64,000 nucleotides of DNA, from the NCBI GenBank assembly GCA_029550925.1, contig JAKPGL010000111.1:1-64000 (forward strand), written 5' to 3'. Position numbers and translations under genes: made by a program. Below are positions 51,112 to 60,424 of the stretch, piece after piece (within the stretch, counting starts at the first letter, position 1; every line of letters starts with the position of its first letter). A model generated the notes under the pieces. That model was not told the DNA's origin. It made no database searches and saw nothing but the letters and a program-made list of their open reading frames with translations. The DNA is from Planctomycetota bacterium. GTDB taxonomy: Bacteria; Planctomycetota; Planctomycetia; Pirellulales; Thermoguttaceae.

Positions 51112-52782
51112 CTATTGATCTTCGCCTCGCTTGGCCAGGACGCGAACTTCCTCGTCGGAAATCGCCCGGTTGTAGAGTCGCACATCGCGCATCTTGCCGT
51201 TGAAGTAGTCGTGCTGGCCGAAACCGATTCGAAGCGGCGTCCCATTGGAGAGGTCATACTCGTCCGCACGGAACGGAGCGGAGGTAGCCACACACTTGCC
51301 GTCCAGATAGAGCTTGAGCAAACCGCCGGCCTTGACCGCGGCCACGTGGCGCCAACCGGGGGGCAGTTCACGATCGTAGGTCGCACACTGCCCCGCCTGG
51401 AACGAGAAGACATGTCCGGAGGGAAGAGTGCCGGCAAACAGCCGTCCCTGGAAGATGGCCATGGACCAGACACGGCGGTAAACCACGTTCGGCGTGGTAT
51501 CCAGACGCCCGACGAGGGTCCACTGATTGGGACCGTCGTAGCGGAAAACCGCCCCCAGAGGGAGGGTGCCTGCGTACATCTTGCCGTTATAAACCGCCAC
51601 CCCCATCACCTCCTTCTCGTCCCCGAGCCGGCCCACGTGCGTCCACTGGTTCTTCGGAGCGTCATAGACGAAGACCGAACCGGTGGGCCAGTTGCACAGG
51701 TGCAACCGGCCTTGATACACGGCAAAAGAATAGACCTGAGTGGTCTCCGGTACTTGGCCGAGGTCGGTCCACTTGCCCGGGCCATCGTAGCGGACAAATC
51801 GGCCCCCGTCGTAACTACCGGCGTAAAGATGGCCGTTATAGACGACCAGGGGCTGTACACGGCGGTCAGAATTGCCGCAGAAGGTCCACTGTTGCCCCCC
51901 CTCGTACCGATAGAGTCCTTTGCCTTCCTGGTATAAAGGCGCAGCATAGAGCTTGCCTTGGAAGACGGCCATTCCGATCACTTCGTTGGCTTCGCCCAAG
52001 CGTCCGCAGTCGGTCCACGTCGAGCCGCCCTCGTACCGATAAACCTTGCCGCCGGGGTTCCAGTTGAGCGATTTCGTCAGAGCCGACCCGCCGGCGTTGT
52101 AACGGGCGGCGCCGGCATAGAGTTTTCCTTCATACACGGCCAGAGAACCGATGGCATTGGCCGGATCGGGGCAGCCGCAGTCGGTCCACGTGGTCCCGCC
52201 GTCAAAACGGTACACATGCCCCGCCTCTTTCTCGCCTTCTTCATAGGTACCGACATAGAGATGTCCATCCCAGACGCTCATGGCCATCACGAAGCGGCAA
52301 TTACCGGGCCGTCCGCAGTCGGTCCAAGCAGCGTCGGCCCGCCCGGCGTCGATGCCAAATAGCAAGTTCCGGTAGTTGGGCTGGGAGGAGGTTACCCCCG
52401 CGGAGTTGACGATGCTAAGCACCAGTCCGGTCCGTGAAGCCGGATCGTACTTGCTAAGAATATCGCCCAGCACGTCGTCAAGCTCGGCTTCGGTATGGAC
52501 CCAAACAGCGATCGAGAAGTCGGATTTGCCGAATTTCAAGTCTTCCGCAGCGGGGACCTCGATATAGCTGTCGATCCCGTTAAATTTGGCCCCGTCTGCC
52601 GCCGATAGGTCCACACCGTGGTTGACGCCGTGGTTTTCCCGGCCGGACGAGTCGCGGCAGTCGCCGGCTAGTTTCCACCGCCCTACCAGGCCGGCCTGCG
52701 GATCGCCCCAAGCGCCCCTCGAGAGAAACCACAGCACCCCCGCCATTAGCCCAATGACTCGCCAAGTGTACCACCTAATCAT
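51112..52782 (-). CDS. Secreted LamG protein interrupted by a beta-propeller
   Basis: The 556-aa product has a signal peptide (MIRWYTWRVIGLMAGVLWFL) and GGGAGG-type ribosome site. Residues about 30-150 are the first half of a LamG/concanavalin-like jelly-roll (GLVGRWKLAGDCRDSSGRENHG, FNGIDSYIEVP, FSIAVWVHTE). Residues about 150-460 are seven or so repeats of about 45 residues with cores like YEGGSTWTDCGRL and AVYQGKLYAG, like a Kelch/propeller. The second LamG half returns from about 460 (GWRHVAAVKAGGLLKLYLDG, RIGFGQHDYFNGKMRDVRLYNRAISDEEV). The repeat domain thus appears inserted inside the LamG fold. Cell-surface binding is likely. Confidence 0.85.
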   Translation of the reverse strand: MIRWYTWRVIGLMAGVLWFLSRGAWGDPQAGLVGRWKLAGDCRDSSGRENHGVNHGVDLSAADGAKFNGIDSYIEVPAAEDLKFGKSDFSIAVWVHTEAELDDVLGDILSKYDPASRTGLVLSIVNSAGVTSSQPNYRNLLFGIDAGRADAAWTDCGRPGNCRFVMAMSVWDGHLYVGTYEEGEKEAGHVYRFDGGTTWTDCGCPDPANAIGSLAVYEGKLYAGAARYNAGGSALTKSLNWNPGGKVYRYEGGSTWTDCGRLGEANEVIGMAVFQGKLYAAPLYQEGKGLYRYEGGQQWTFCGNSDRRVQPLVVYNGHLYAGSYDGGRFVRYDGPGKWTDLGQVPETTQVYSFAVYQGRLHLCNWPTGSVFVYDAPKNQWTHVGRLGDEKEVMGVAVYNGKMYAGTLPLGAVFRYDGPNQWTLVGRLDTTPNVVYRRVWSMAIFQGRLFAGTLPSGHVFSFQAGQCATYDRELPPGWRHVAAVKAGGLLKLYLDGKCVATSAPFRADEYDLSNGTPLRIGFGQHDYFNGKMRDVRLYNRAISDEEVRVLAKRGEDQ

Positions 52783-52944
52783 CTATGCCTCCCTTTTCCG
52801 GCCACGGAAGGCCGCTCAGGTAAAACTCCTGGAAATTATTGCCCCGGTAACATTCTAGCCGGTTGGAATAAATCGCCTCTCTCCAAAGGTGGATTGGTAT
52901 CTACATAACTCGGCGCCGCCGACTGTGTAGATACCTATGTCCGT

Positions 52945-53706
52945 CTAGCGGAGCTCTTTGATCCGGATGTCTTTGAATCGCAACAGAAGTTCGTCTGCGG
53001 AGTGGATCTGCAGGCCAATCACGCCTTTGCGGCCCACGCCGACTTTCTGATGCCATTGGTCGTCCAGGACTCCGGCGCCGTCGTAATCGACCATGGTAAC
53101 GCCGTTGAGGATGGTTTTGATGCGCATCCTGTTGGCGATGATTTCCAGGTCGTTCCAGCCGGGACCTTCGTCGGCGTAGAAGAACTTCAGATTGGGGATT
53201 TGTTCATTCGAGAGCCAACCATGCGGCCCAGGCCCCTCCCGCCACAGTTTGCCTGTCAGTTGCGGATTGGGTGGATTGATATCGACCTGGGGGCCTTCCA
53301 TCCAGCCAGTTTGGGCGTTGTATCGGCTTCGGATTTGCACGCCGCTATTGCCCCGCACATGCCGGGGAACCTGAAACCGAAGCCGAAGGATAAAATCCCC
53401 ATATTCCCGCTCGGTGGCTAGTAGAATGTAAAAATGATCTCTATGGCCCGTCGTGTTGGCCAGCAGCGTGCCTTGATCCACGGTCCAGGCCTTGGCGGCA
53501 AACTCCTGGTCTTTGGACAGACAGCAGATCCGCCAGCCCTTGAGCGTTTTGCCGTCGAAAAGCGGTGTAAAACCATCCTGTTTTTCTTGCTCGGTCAAAA
53601 GCGGCGGAGAAGATTGCGCCGGCTGTGGGGAAGAATCCGCTCCGAACGTCCCTTGCAGCAGCGTCAGAGGCCAAACGATTCCCAAAATCACAGCTAAGCG
53701 CGTCAT
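52945..53706 (-). CDS. Secreted DUF1080 (3-keto-disaccharide hydrolase-like) protein
   Basis: The 253-aa protein has a signal peptide, then GFTPLFDGKTLKGWRI, the standard opening of DUF1080, and DFILRLRFQVPRHVRGNSGVQIRS, WNDLEIIANRMRIKTILNGV and GVIGLQIHSADELLLRFKDIRIKEL. The fold is a jelly-roll; some members hydrolyse 3-keto-disaccharides. A Cys pair (RICCLSKDQ) is unusual. The ATG follows AGGAG. Planctomycetes have many copies. It is upstream of the LamG gene on the same strand, 162 bases away, so the two may be co-transcribed. Confidence 0.92.
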   Translation of the reverse strand: MTRLAVILGIVWPLTLLQGTFGADSSPQPAQSSPPLLTEQEKQDGFTPLFDGKTLKGWRICCLSKDQEFAAKAWTVDQGTLLANTTGHRDHFYILLATEREYGDFILRLRFQVPRHVRGNSGVQIRSRYNAQTGWMEGPQVDINPPNPQLTGKLWREGPGPHGWLSNEQIPNLKFFYADEGPGWNDLEIIANRMRIKTILNGVTMVDYDGAGVLDDQWHQKVGVGRKGVIGLQIHSADELLLRFKDIRIKELR

Positions 53707-53964
53707 TTCATGCTCCTAAAGAGCAAACGAGAAACTCGACGGCAGTCAGGTCGTAGGCCTGGAAAAGGATTATACTCCTTCCGCGTCGAAACCTTAACAC
53801 CCTCTGGAAATGGCCTTCGGAACAAAGTATGCTAGAAGGAACCTGATCGCCTTCGGTTTCGACGCATGGCGAAAGGGACAACGGACCTCTTGTCATCGGG
53901 CTCTCTTCTGGACGCCCAGAAGGGAGAGCATGTTTTGTCTTCGACTTCTGAGGAGGTTGCTGCA

Positions 53965-55257
53965 ATGTATGGTGGAATGGTCCCATGGCGAATGGTGGTG
54001 TTGGCAGGACTGGGTATGGTTGGCCTGGCGGCGGCAAGTTGCGGGTTGGTCTGGGCGGAACAAGGCTCGAAAGGAACCAGTGCGATGTCCTACACAGCAG
54101 CGCTACAGGAGTTGAAAAAGTATGCCCAGGTGGTGGAATTGGTTGGCGAGGGCGGCGCCCGGGTGGCCGTCAGCCCACAACTGCAGGGCCGGGTGATGAC
54201 CAGCACCTGCGCAGGGCCGGAAGGACTAAGTTTCGGCTTTATCAATTGGGATTTCCTCAAAGCGGGCAAACCGGATAAGCACTTCAACAACTACGGCGGC
54301 GAGGACCGATTCTGGCTTTCGCCGGAAGGCGGGCCGTACAGTTTGTGGTTTGCTCCGGGTGCACCGCAGACGCTGGAACATTGGTTCACTCCTCCGGCGT
54401 TCAACGAGGGCGCCTGGCCGGTGGTCTCCAAGCCGGAAGACCCCTTCTGCCGAATGCACATGCCGATGAAACTGCAAAACACCGCCGGCGCTCGGTTTGA
54501 GGTGGAAGTAGAGCGAACCGTTCGGCTGCTAAAGAAAGAGGACTTGGCCCAACTGTTCGGCCCAGAAGCCGCCCGGCTGATGGCCGCCGATGGCATCCAA
54601 TGGGTCGGCTATGAGACGATGAATGTGCTTACCAACAAAGGCGAGCCGATGTCCAAACAAAAAGGGCTGATCTCCATCTGGATCGCCGGCATGATGAACG
54701 CCGGGCCGCAAACCGTGGTCATTGTGCCCTACAAAGCCGGGCCGGAAAGTGTCCTTGGCCCTGTGGTGGAGACCAGTTATTTCGGTGTGATCCCGCCAGA
54801 CCGGGTCAAAATTACCCCCCAGGCTGTGTTGTTCCTGGCCGATGCGAATTATCGCTCGAAGATCGGCACGTCGCAGCGGCGGGCCAGGAATGTAGCCGGG
54901 TCGATCGACTTCCAGAACCAGGTCCTCACTCTGGTCCACTTCTCCATGCCCGACAATCCGGCCGAGCATGCCTACATGTGCAACCTTTGGGGCGAGCACA
55001 AAGGGTCTTCCTATGAGGGCGACGTGTTCAACTCCTATACCGACGGCCCGCCCGGCGAAGGCAAACCCCAGATGGGCAAGTTCTACGAACTGGAATCCCT
55101 CTCGCCGGCCGCCGAACTCCAGCCGGGCGAAAGCCTCCGGCACGCCCATCGCACCATCCACATCCAGGCCGACCTGAAAACCTTGGTCCCGATTGCCCGA
55201 CAGGTATTGGGCGTCGATCTGGAGGAAGTGCGGACTCTGATGTTCGGACGGAAATAA
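53965..55257 (+). CDS. Secreted DUF6786-like protein
   Basis: The ATG at 53965 follows GAGGAGG with 8-base spacing and gives 430 aa with a hydrophobic signal; the longer frame from 53866 has no site. The mature part, SYTAALQELKKYAQVVELVGEGGARVAVSPQLQGRVMTST, then FGFINWDFLKAG, NNYGGEDRFWLSPEGG and WFTPPAFNEG, matches the pattern of DUF6786, a planctomycete/bacteroidete family with a galactose-mutarotase-like beta-sandwich. Family assignment is by pattern; an epimerase role is only inferred. A Met/His-rich stretch (FCRMHMPMKL) is notable. Confidence 0.68.
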   Translation: MYGGMVPWRMVVLAGLGMVGLAAASCGLVWAEQGSKGTSAMSYTAALQELKKYAQVVELVGEGGARVAVSPQLQGRVMTSTCAGPEGLSFGFINWDFLKAGKPDKHFNNYGGEDRFWLSPEGGPYSLWFAPGAPQTLEHWFTPPAFNEGAWPVVSKPEDPFCRMHMPMKLQNTAGARFEVEVERTVRLLKKEDLAQLFGPEAARLMAADGIQWVGYETMNVLTNKGEPMSKQKGLISIWIAGMMNAGPQTVVIVPYKAGPESVLGPVVETSYFGVIPPDRVKITPQAVLFLADANYRSKIGTSQRRARNVAGSIDFQNQVLTLVHFSMPDNPAEHAYMCNLWGEHKGSSYEGDVFNSYTDGPPGEGKPQMGKFYELESLSPAAELQPGESLRHAHRTIHIQADLKTLVPIARQVLGVDLEEVRTLMFGRK

Positions 55258-55331
55258 ACCGCCCGGAGAGACGCCGGTCGATAGGATTCCCCGGCGCGGG
55301 GCGACGAGGAGCTTTTGATCTGGGGAGAAGG

Positions 55332-56723
55332 ATGTTTTTTTCATTGTCCGAACCGTCTGGCTCGAGCGATCCTAGTGCAGATGGACCTCAGCAAAACCTA
55401 GCGTCCTCCGCGGAGGCGCAAGGCGGCTCTCCGGGCCCCTCCGCTCCCCCGACAAACGGCGGTTCGGGGGCTCCTGCGCCCACCTTGGGGCCTACGGAGA
55501 CGCCCTCCCTGGTCTCCGACGCCGAACTAGAACCGGAAGAATTGGCCGAGGCCCGACGGTACGGTCGGCTCCAACGGAAATGCCTGCTGGCCGACCGGGC
55601 TATTGACCTGGTGTATTGGGCCGTAGCGGCCCTGCTGCTGGCCCAGCCGGTGGAACGTTTTTTGGCGTCGGTCGAACTGTTGGCGCAGAGCGATCGGTTT
55701 CGGTTGATCGCTCTGTTTACAGTGCTCTTTCTGTTTCATGCAGCCGTTTCACTGCCGCTGGCGTTTTACGCCGGCCATGTGGTGGAGCATCGGTTTGGGC
55801 TGAGTCGCTTGTCGGCGCTTCGCTGGGCGGGACGGTACGGGAAGCAATTGATCTTGGCTTTGCTGCTTACGCTTCTGGTGGTGGTAGGCTTGTTTTGGAT
55901 CATTCGAGGGACCGGGCTGTGGTGGTGGGCGGTCGGGGCGGGGGCCTTTTTCCTGTTGAGCGTGGTGATGGGCCAACTGGCCCCGGTGCTGATCCTGCCG
56001 CTGTTTTACCGGGTGGAGAAATTGGATCGGCCGGAGCTTTTGGATCGGCTCCGGCGATTGGCGGAAGGGACCGGACTGTCGCTGGAGGGGATTTATCGGC
56101 TTGATCTGAGCGTGGAGACCGTCAAAGCGAATGCGGCGTTAGCCGGCCTGGGCCGAACTCGCCGGGTCCTGCTGGGCGATACCCTGCTAGAACATTTCCC
56201 GCCCGAAGAGATCGAGGCCATCTTCGCCCACGAAGTCGGTCATCATGTGCATCGGCACATGGCGAAAATGCTTCTGATAGGGCTGGCCGTCAGCGCCGCA
56301 AGTTTTTTCATCTGCGATCGGTTGTTGGCCTGGTGGGTCGGCTTGGGGACGGCAGGCCCGCAGATGGGGTGGCCGGGACAAGTTACGCCCGAACCGGCTG
56401 GCTTGGCCTATCAGGAGTTTCCCGTTTGGGCCATGCCGATGGTCTTTTTCCTGCTCGTGGTGCTTGGGACGCTGACGGGGCCGGCGCTGAATGCCCTGTC
56501 CCGTTGGCACGAACGCCAAGCAGATTGGTATGCTTTGAAGCGGACGGGCAATCCGGCGTCGTTTTGCCGGGCCTTTCGGCGTCTAACCCGGTTGAATAAA
56601 GAAGACCCTGATCCGCCCCGCTGGGAAGTCGTGCTTTTCCACAGTCATCCACCTATTCGAGAGCGTCTGGCCCTGGCCGAGCAGTTCCCTCAGGAGCGGC
56701 ACGAAGCCCCCTCCTCAGCATAA
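55332..56723 (+). CDS. Ste24-like M48 membrane metalloprotease
   Basis: The 463-aa protein has a Pro/Ser/Gly-rich N terminus (1-60), several membrane helices (about 90-290) and the zinc motif HEVGH in FAHEVGHHVHRHM (about 300-304), with the third ligand Glu in HERQAD (about 393). This is the CAAX-prenyl-protease-1/Ste24 arrangement of family M48A. Bacterial members act on membrane or secreted proteins. It begins 75 bases after the previous gene, with GGAGAAGG at the ATG, and may be co-transcribed with it. Confidence 0.9.
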   Translation: MFFSLSEPSGSSDPSADGPQQNLASSAEAQGGSPGPSAPPTNGGSGAPAPTLGPTETPSLVSDAELEPEELAEARRYGRLQRKCLLADRAIDLVYWAVAALLLAQPVERFLASVELLAQSDRFRLIALFTVLFLFHAAVSLPLAFYAGHVVEHRFGLSRLSALRWAGRYGKQLILALLLTLLVVVGLFWIIRGTGLWWWAVGAGAFFLLSVVMGQLAPVLILPLFYRVEKLDRPELLDRLRRLAEGTGLSLEGIYRLDLSVETVKANAALAGLGRTRRVLLGDTLLEHFPPEEIEAIFAHEVGHHVHRHMAKMLLIGLAVSAASFFICDRLLAWWVGLGTAGPQMGWPGQVTPEPAGLAYQEFPVWAMPMVFFLLVVLGTLTGPALNALSRWHERQADWYALKRTGNPASFCRAFRRLTRLNKEDPDPPRWEVVLFHSHPPIRERLALAEQFPQERHEAPSSA

Positions 56724-56757
56724 TGACTCTGCCGCCAAGGCGGGATGAGCAAGAGAG

Positions 56758-56928
56758 TTACTGTTCTTTCAGTTTTGCCAGTTCGGCTTCGGCGGCGGCC
56801 AGTTGGGATTCGATGTTTTGGATTTCTCTGGGATCGTCTTGTTGTTTTTTAGCGCCGGCCAATTGCTGTTTCAGACGCTGGATACGCTGCTGAAGGGCCT
56901 CGATCTTCTTTTTGACCTTTTTGTCCAT
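56758..56928 (-). CDS. 56-aa coiled-coil protein
   Basis: A 56-codon frame starts at ATG 56928, with GGAGAGG about 10 bases upstream, and stops at TAA 56758. It encodes MDKKVKKKIEALQQRIQRLK then KQQLAGAKKQQDD and IESQLAAAEAELAKLKEQ, a short basic, helical coiled coil with heptads of Leu/Ile/Ala. A homodimer is likely; function is not known. It is the last gene after the CCA-adding enzyme and rhomboid genes on the same strand. Confidence 0.75.
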   Translation of the reverse strand: MDKKVKKKIEALQQRIQRLKQQLAGAKKQQDDPREIQNIESQLAAAEAELAKLKEQ

Positions 56929-56967
56929 CGGGCGCGTTCCTCTCCAAAAAGCATCAAAAGCGATGGC

Positions 56968-58233
56968 TTACGGATTTGCTTCATTGTGGGCGATTCTGGA
57001 GGCTAGTTGAAGGGCCTGGTCGGCCGATTGGATAATGCCGTCCAGTTGGTCGGCCCGTACCTGGTCCAGGATTTTTTTATAGATCGGGCCTTGGGGAATG
57101 CCTAACTGATTGAGATCGTCGCCGGTAATCAGCGGCGGCGGATTGAGCACTTCCGGCGGCAAGGCGAGTTTCGCCCGGCAAAACTGGATATCTTCGGCGG
57201 CCGCCCAGCCGAGCTGCGATTTAGCCTCCATCAGGGCCAGCAATTCCGACGCACCCGGATGGATGAGGATCGGTTGCAGTTTCGACCAAGGTTGCCCGGC
57301 CGCTTGTCGCAGGACCTCATGGTGTTCGACCAGCCAAGCCGCACGCTCCATCACCTGGTTCGATAGCCGCCAGCGTCGGCCAATGGCGATCACCTGCCGG
57401 GCAGTGCAAAGCCCGGCCAGCAAAGCCGCCAACACCAGCGCAAAACTCGGCTCTTGCAACCGTTCCAGGAGTTGCAACGTCCGCTCCAGCTCCGGTCTGG
57501 GTTGGTTGGTATGGGGCGTCAGGATTTCCGGCAAAAGAGGGCAGGCCAGGCCGCTGGCTGCCAAAAGCCGAACTCCTTCCCCACGAAACGGGGCCGTCAA
57601 AAGCCGCTGCATTTCTCCGGCGATCCGTTCCGCGGAAACTTGCAAGATTTGGTCGGCCATTTGAGCAATGGCCTGGAACGTGGCCGGTTCAACGGTAAAA
57701 CCTAACTCCGCTGCAAACCGGACCGCCCGAAGCATCCGAAGCTTATCTTCGTGAAACCGCTGCTGAGGATCGCCGATGGCTCGAATCTGCCCTCGCTGGA
57801 TGTCCTCTCGTCCGCCCACATAGTCGATATACTCCTGCTGGACCGGATCATAAAAGAGGCCATTGATGGTAAAATCCCGTCGCTGGGCGTCTTCCTGGGC
57901 TGAGGTGAACCAGACCCGGTCAGGATGCCGACCGTCGGAATACTCGGCATCTTGGCGGAAGGTGGTTACTTCGACCTGACCCGCCCCCCGGGGACCGACC
58001 ACGGTGATCGTGCCGAAGGCGGCGCCCACGGCCAGGGTCTTATGTCGGCGAAAGAGATGGCGGATCTGGTCAGGCCGGGCGTTGGTGGCGACATCATAAT
58101 CTTTCGGAGTCCGGCCAAGCAATTGGTCCCGGACACAACCGCCCGCCCAAAAGGCGATAAACCCGCCGTCTTGGAGCTTTCGGACCACCTGAAAGGCGAA
58201 ATCCCGTTGTTTTTGAGGACTCAATGACGCCAT
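56968..58233 (-). CDS. cca: tRNA nucleotidyltransferase / poly(A) polymerase family (CCA-adding)
   Basis: The enzyme adds or repairs the 3' CCA of tRNA. The 421-aa class II nucleotidyltransferase has the catalytic GGCVRDQLLGRTPKDYDVAT with Asp45 and Asp47, then RRDFTINGLFYDP and DKLRMLRAVRFAAELGF. The head and neck are complete. Whether it adds the whole CCA or only part cannot be read from sequence. Its presence fits with the tRNA-Pro at 63880, whose gene has no CCA. It begins 4 bases after the rhomboid gene stop, so they form one operon. Confidence 0.92.
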   Translation of the reverse strand: MASLSPQKQRDFAFQVVRKLQDGGFIAFWAGGCVRDQLLGRTPKDYDVATNARPDQIRHLFRRHKTLAVGAAFGTITVVGPRGAGQVEVTTFRQDAEYSDGRHPDRVWFTSAQEDAQRRDFTINGLFYDPVQQEYIDYVGGREDIQRGQIRAIGDPQQRFHEDKLRMLRAVRFAAELGFTVEPATFQAIAQMADQILQVSAERIAGEMQRLLTAPFRGEGVRLLAASGLACPLLPEILTPHTNQPRPELERTLQLLERLQEPSFALVLAALLAGLCTARQVIAIGRRWRLSNQVMERAAWLVEHHEVLRQAAGQPWSKLQPILIHPGASELLALMEAKSQLGWAAAEDIQFCRAKLALPPEVLNPPPLITGDDLNQLGIPQGPIYKKILDQVRADQLDGIIQSADQALQLASRIAHNEANP

Positions 58234-58237
58234 CCGA

Positions 58238-59104
58238 TCACCCCGTGTTTCGTTGGACCTCCGGTGGGAACTCTCCAGAGCCGCCGCCGTAAGGCAACGG
58301 CCCGGATGTAACGTTCCGAGGGTAGAAAACAGAAGGCGGCAGGGTAAATTCCAGAGAATGCTTGGCCGAGGTCTGGCGTGTCTGCAATTGACGACGTAGC
58401 TCTTCTGCCGCCCGATGTTGCCGGTAAAGTGGATGTCCCGGAACGCCCAGTAGAGTCGCTAACACCAGCGCCGACAATCCGACGGCGGCCAACCGATACC
58501 ACCCCCGATGATTGGGGGCGTACAAAGCTGCGCCGTACAAGGCCCCGAAAAACCACCCCGCTCCATGAGCAACATTGGCCGCATGGAATAGCCCCATATA
58601 ACTAGCCGCCCAACAAAAGAAAAACCAAAAGGCGAAAATTTCGACTGTGCTTCGGGGACAAACCAGTTCAAACTCGGGCCGCTGCCGCCGACCAATCCAT
58701 AACAACCCAAACCACCCATACACCACGCCCGACAAGCCGACCATCCCCTGCTGCGCGTGGAGTGGGGCCGACCAATTGGAGACAAGAAACTCCGGCATCG
58801 TGCTTAGATAACTCAAAAGCACGGTAACGGCCAAATACCGAGACCAGCCCCAACGGTTTTCCACCCAACCGCCTAAGATCACTAGCCAATAGACATTGAA
58901 AGCGGCGTGGATCAGATCGCCGTGGAGCAGGGTAGTCGTCAGCGGTCGATGCCACTCGCCGCTCCACACCCACGAAAGAATTCCCAACCGAAGGTCGTTG
59001 TAGAAATAGCTCCGCATCTCCGGCCGTGCGGTGCAGACCAATTCCACGGCGACGGCCACGGCGGCAAGGATCAAGGTTACCGGAGTACGACGAAAAGAAA
59101 GCAT
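58238..59104 (-). CDS. Rhomboid-family intramembrane serine protease
   Basis: The 288-aa protein has about six membrane segments. The catalytic Ser lies in GLSGVVYGWFG (about residue 124) and the His in NVAHGAGWFFG (about 180), the rhomboid dyad; HGDLIHAAFNVYWLVILGGWVE matches the conserved L1/TM2 region. The C terminus (about 235-288) is a Pro/Gly-rich tail. Substrate unknown. It is the first gene of an operon with the CCA-adding enzyme and the coiled-coil miniprotein. Confidence 0.9.
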   Translation of the reverse strand: MLSFRRTPVTLILAAVAVAVELVCTARPEMRSYFYNDLRLGILSWVWSGEWHRPLTTTLLHGDLIHAAFNVYWLVILGGWVENRWGWSRYLAVTVLLSYLSTMPEFLVSNWSAPLHAQQGMVGLSGVVYGWFGLLWIGRRQRPEFELVCPRSTVEIFAFWFFFCWAASYMGLFHAANVAHGAGWFFGALYGAALYAPNHRGWYRLAAVGLSALVLATLLGVPGHPLYRQHRAAEELRRQLQTRQTSAKHSLEFTLPPSVFYPRNVTSGPLPYGGGSGEFPPEVQRNTG

Positions 59105-59258
59105 AGGATTTTATTTCTATCCTGAAAGAATAGGCGTCTCCTATTGGACGACCGGCAAACCTGGAACATAGTTTCGCAAAACGTCTAGGGTATTATAATA
59201 GGAGAAGATTGTCTTCCCAAAGACCGGTCCTAGCAATGAGGACGCTCTTCGGCGTCCG

Positions 59259-59963
59259 ATGAAAAGGATCTTCCCAAAGATACAAGAATTCCCTAATCCT
59301 CCCGACCTTTTGGAGGTCTTGACTACGCCGTCCATGCCCCGGAAACAGCCTTTCGATGCAGAGTCCCACAGACCGAGCCGTCGGCGAGTCGGCCGATTGG
59401 CGGGCGTCCGGATTATCGCCGGAGAGTTTCGGGGTCGTCGGCTCCGGTATTCCGGCCAATTGCAGACCCGACCCATGAAAGATCGGGTTCGGGAAGCGCT
59501 GTTTTCCATCCTTGGCCAACGGGTCGAAGGCAAGTTTGTGTTGGACCTGTTCGCCGGCACCGGCGCCCTTGGATTGGAAGCCATCAGCCGAGGAGCTGCT
59601 AGCGCCCTGTTTTTGGAATACCATCGGCCAACCGCGGCACTGCTCCGGGAAAATATCGCCATGTTGGGCGTCCAGGGCCGTTGTCAGGTCCTGCCGGTGG
59701 ACAGCTTTGTATGGTTTCGCCGAGGGCCGGAGCTGCCGAAAACCCCTTGGGTGGTCTTCTGCTCGCCGCCCTATGCGTTTTATCAGACACGCCAAAAAGA
59801 CATGCTCCTTCTCATCGGCGGACTGATCGACCAAGCCTCTACGGAAAGCCTCTTTGTGGTGGAGGCGGATAGCCGATTCGATGTCTCCCTGTTGCCCGAG
59901 TCGGCCCAGTGGGACATCCGCCATTATCGCCCGGCAGTGGTAGGGATTTTTCAAAAACGCTAA
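59259..59963 (+). CDS. rsmD: RsmD-like 16S rRNA guanine-N2 methyltransferase
   Basis: The 234-aa frame holds the RsmD core: VRIIAGEFRGRRL, TRPMKDRVREALFSIL, VLDLFAGTGALGLEAISRGA (SAM motif I) and FLEYHRPTAALLRENI. Motif IV is CSPPY in place of the usual (D/N)PPY, which bears on catalysis. About 50 extra residues precede VRIIAGEFRGR; the real start may be Met26 at 59334 or later, and no good ribosome site helps to decide. A TATAAT at 59194-59199 may be the -10 for this gene. The enzyme methylates G966 of 16S rRNA in E. coli. Confidence 0.83.
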   Translation: MKRIFPKIQEFPNPPDLLEVLTTPSMPRKQPFDAESHRPSRRRVGRLAGVRIIAGEFRGRRLRYSGQLQTRPMKDRVREALFSILGQRVEGKFVLDLFAGTGALGLEAISRGAASALFLEYHRPTAALLRENIAMLGVQGRCQVLPVDSFVWFRRGPELPKTPWVVFCSPPYAFYQTRQKDMLLLIGGLIDQASTESLFVVEADSRFDVSLLPESAQWDIRHYRPAVVGIFQKR

Positions 59964-60040
59964 CCGGTTGCCTTGCCAAAGGGAATTCAACCACTTCCCC
60001 TTTCTTCCAACGGAACTCCTTATCAAAAAGGGATCTCCTC

Positions 60041-60424
60041 ATGGAGGTAAAAAACCTCAGCGAAGTGCGGGCCTTTATCACCAAAGACGGCTCAGAGATT
60101 CGGGAGCTACTGGCCTATCGGAACTCGTGCATTCGGAACCAATCGTTGGCCGAGGCCAAGTTGCCGCCCGGCGCTTCGACCACCGCCCATCGGCATCAAA
60201 AGACCGAAGAAATCTATTACATCCTGGAAGGCCGGGGGCGAATGCGGTTGGACGCCGAAACCCGCTCGGTCGGCCCAGGCGACGCCATCGCCATTCCGCC
60301 CGGTTCGGTGCACCAGATCACCAACACGGGCGAGGGTGTTTTAAAGTTTCTTTGCTGCTGCGCCCCGACCTACGAACATGAAGATACCTTCCTGGAACCA
60401 GCCGCCGAAGACTTCCAGGCGTAA
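60041..60424 (+). CDS. Small cupin-domain protein
   Basis: The ATG at 60041 follows AAAGGGA; an open frame further upstream is not used. The 127-aa protein is a single cupin barrel: HRHQKTEEIYYILEGRG gives His50, His52 and Glu56/57, and the second motif GDAIAIPPGSVHQITN gives His91, a full metal-binding set. The C terminus is HEDTFLEPAAEDFQA. The substrate is unknown. Its last bases are copied 72 bp downstream (60476-60504). Confidence 0.88.
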   Translation: MEVKNLSEVRAFITKDGSEIRELLAYRNSCIRNQSLAEAKLPPGASTTAHRHQKTEEIYYILEGRGRMRLDAETRSVGPGDAIAIPPGSVHQITNTGEGVLKFLCCCAPTYEHEDTFLEPAAEDFQA

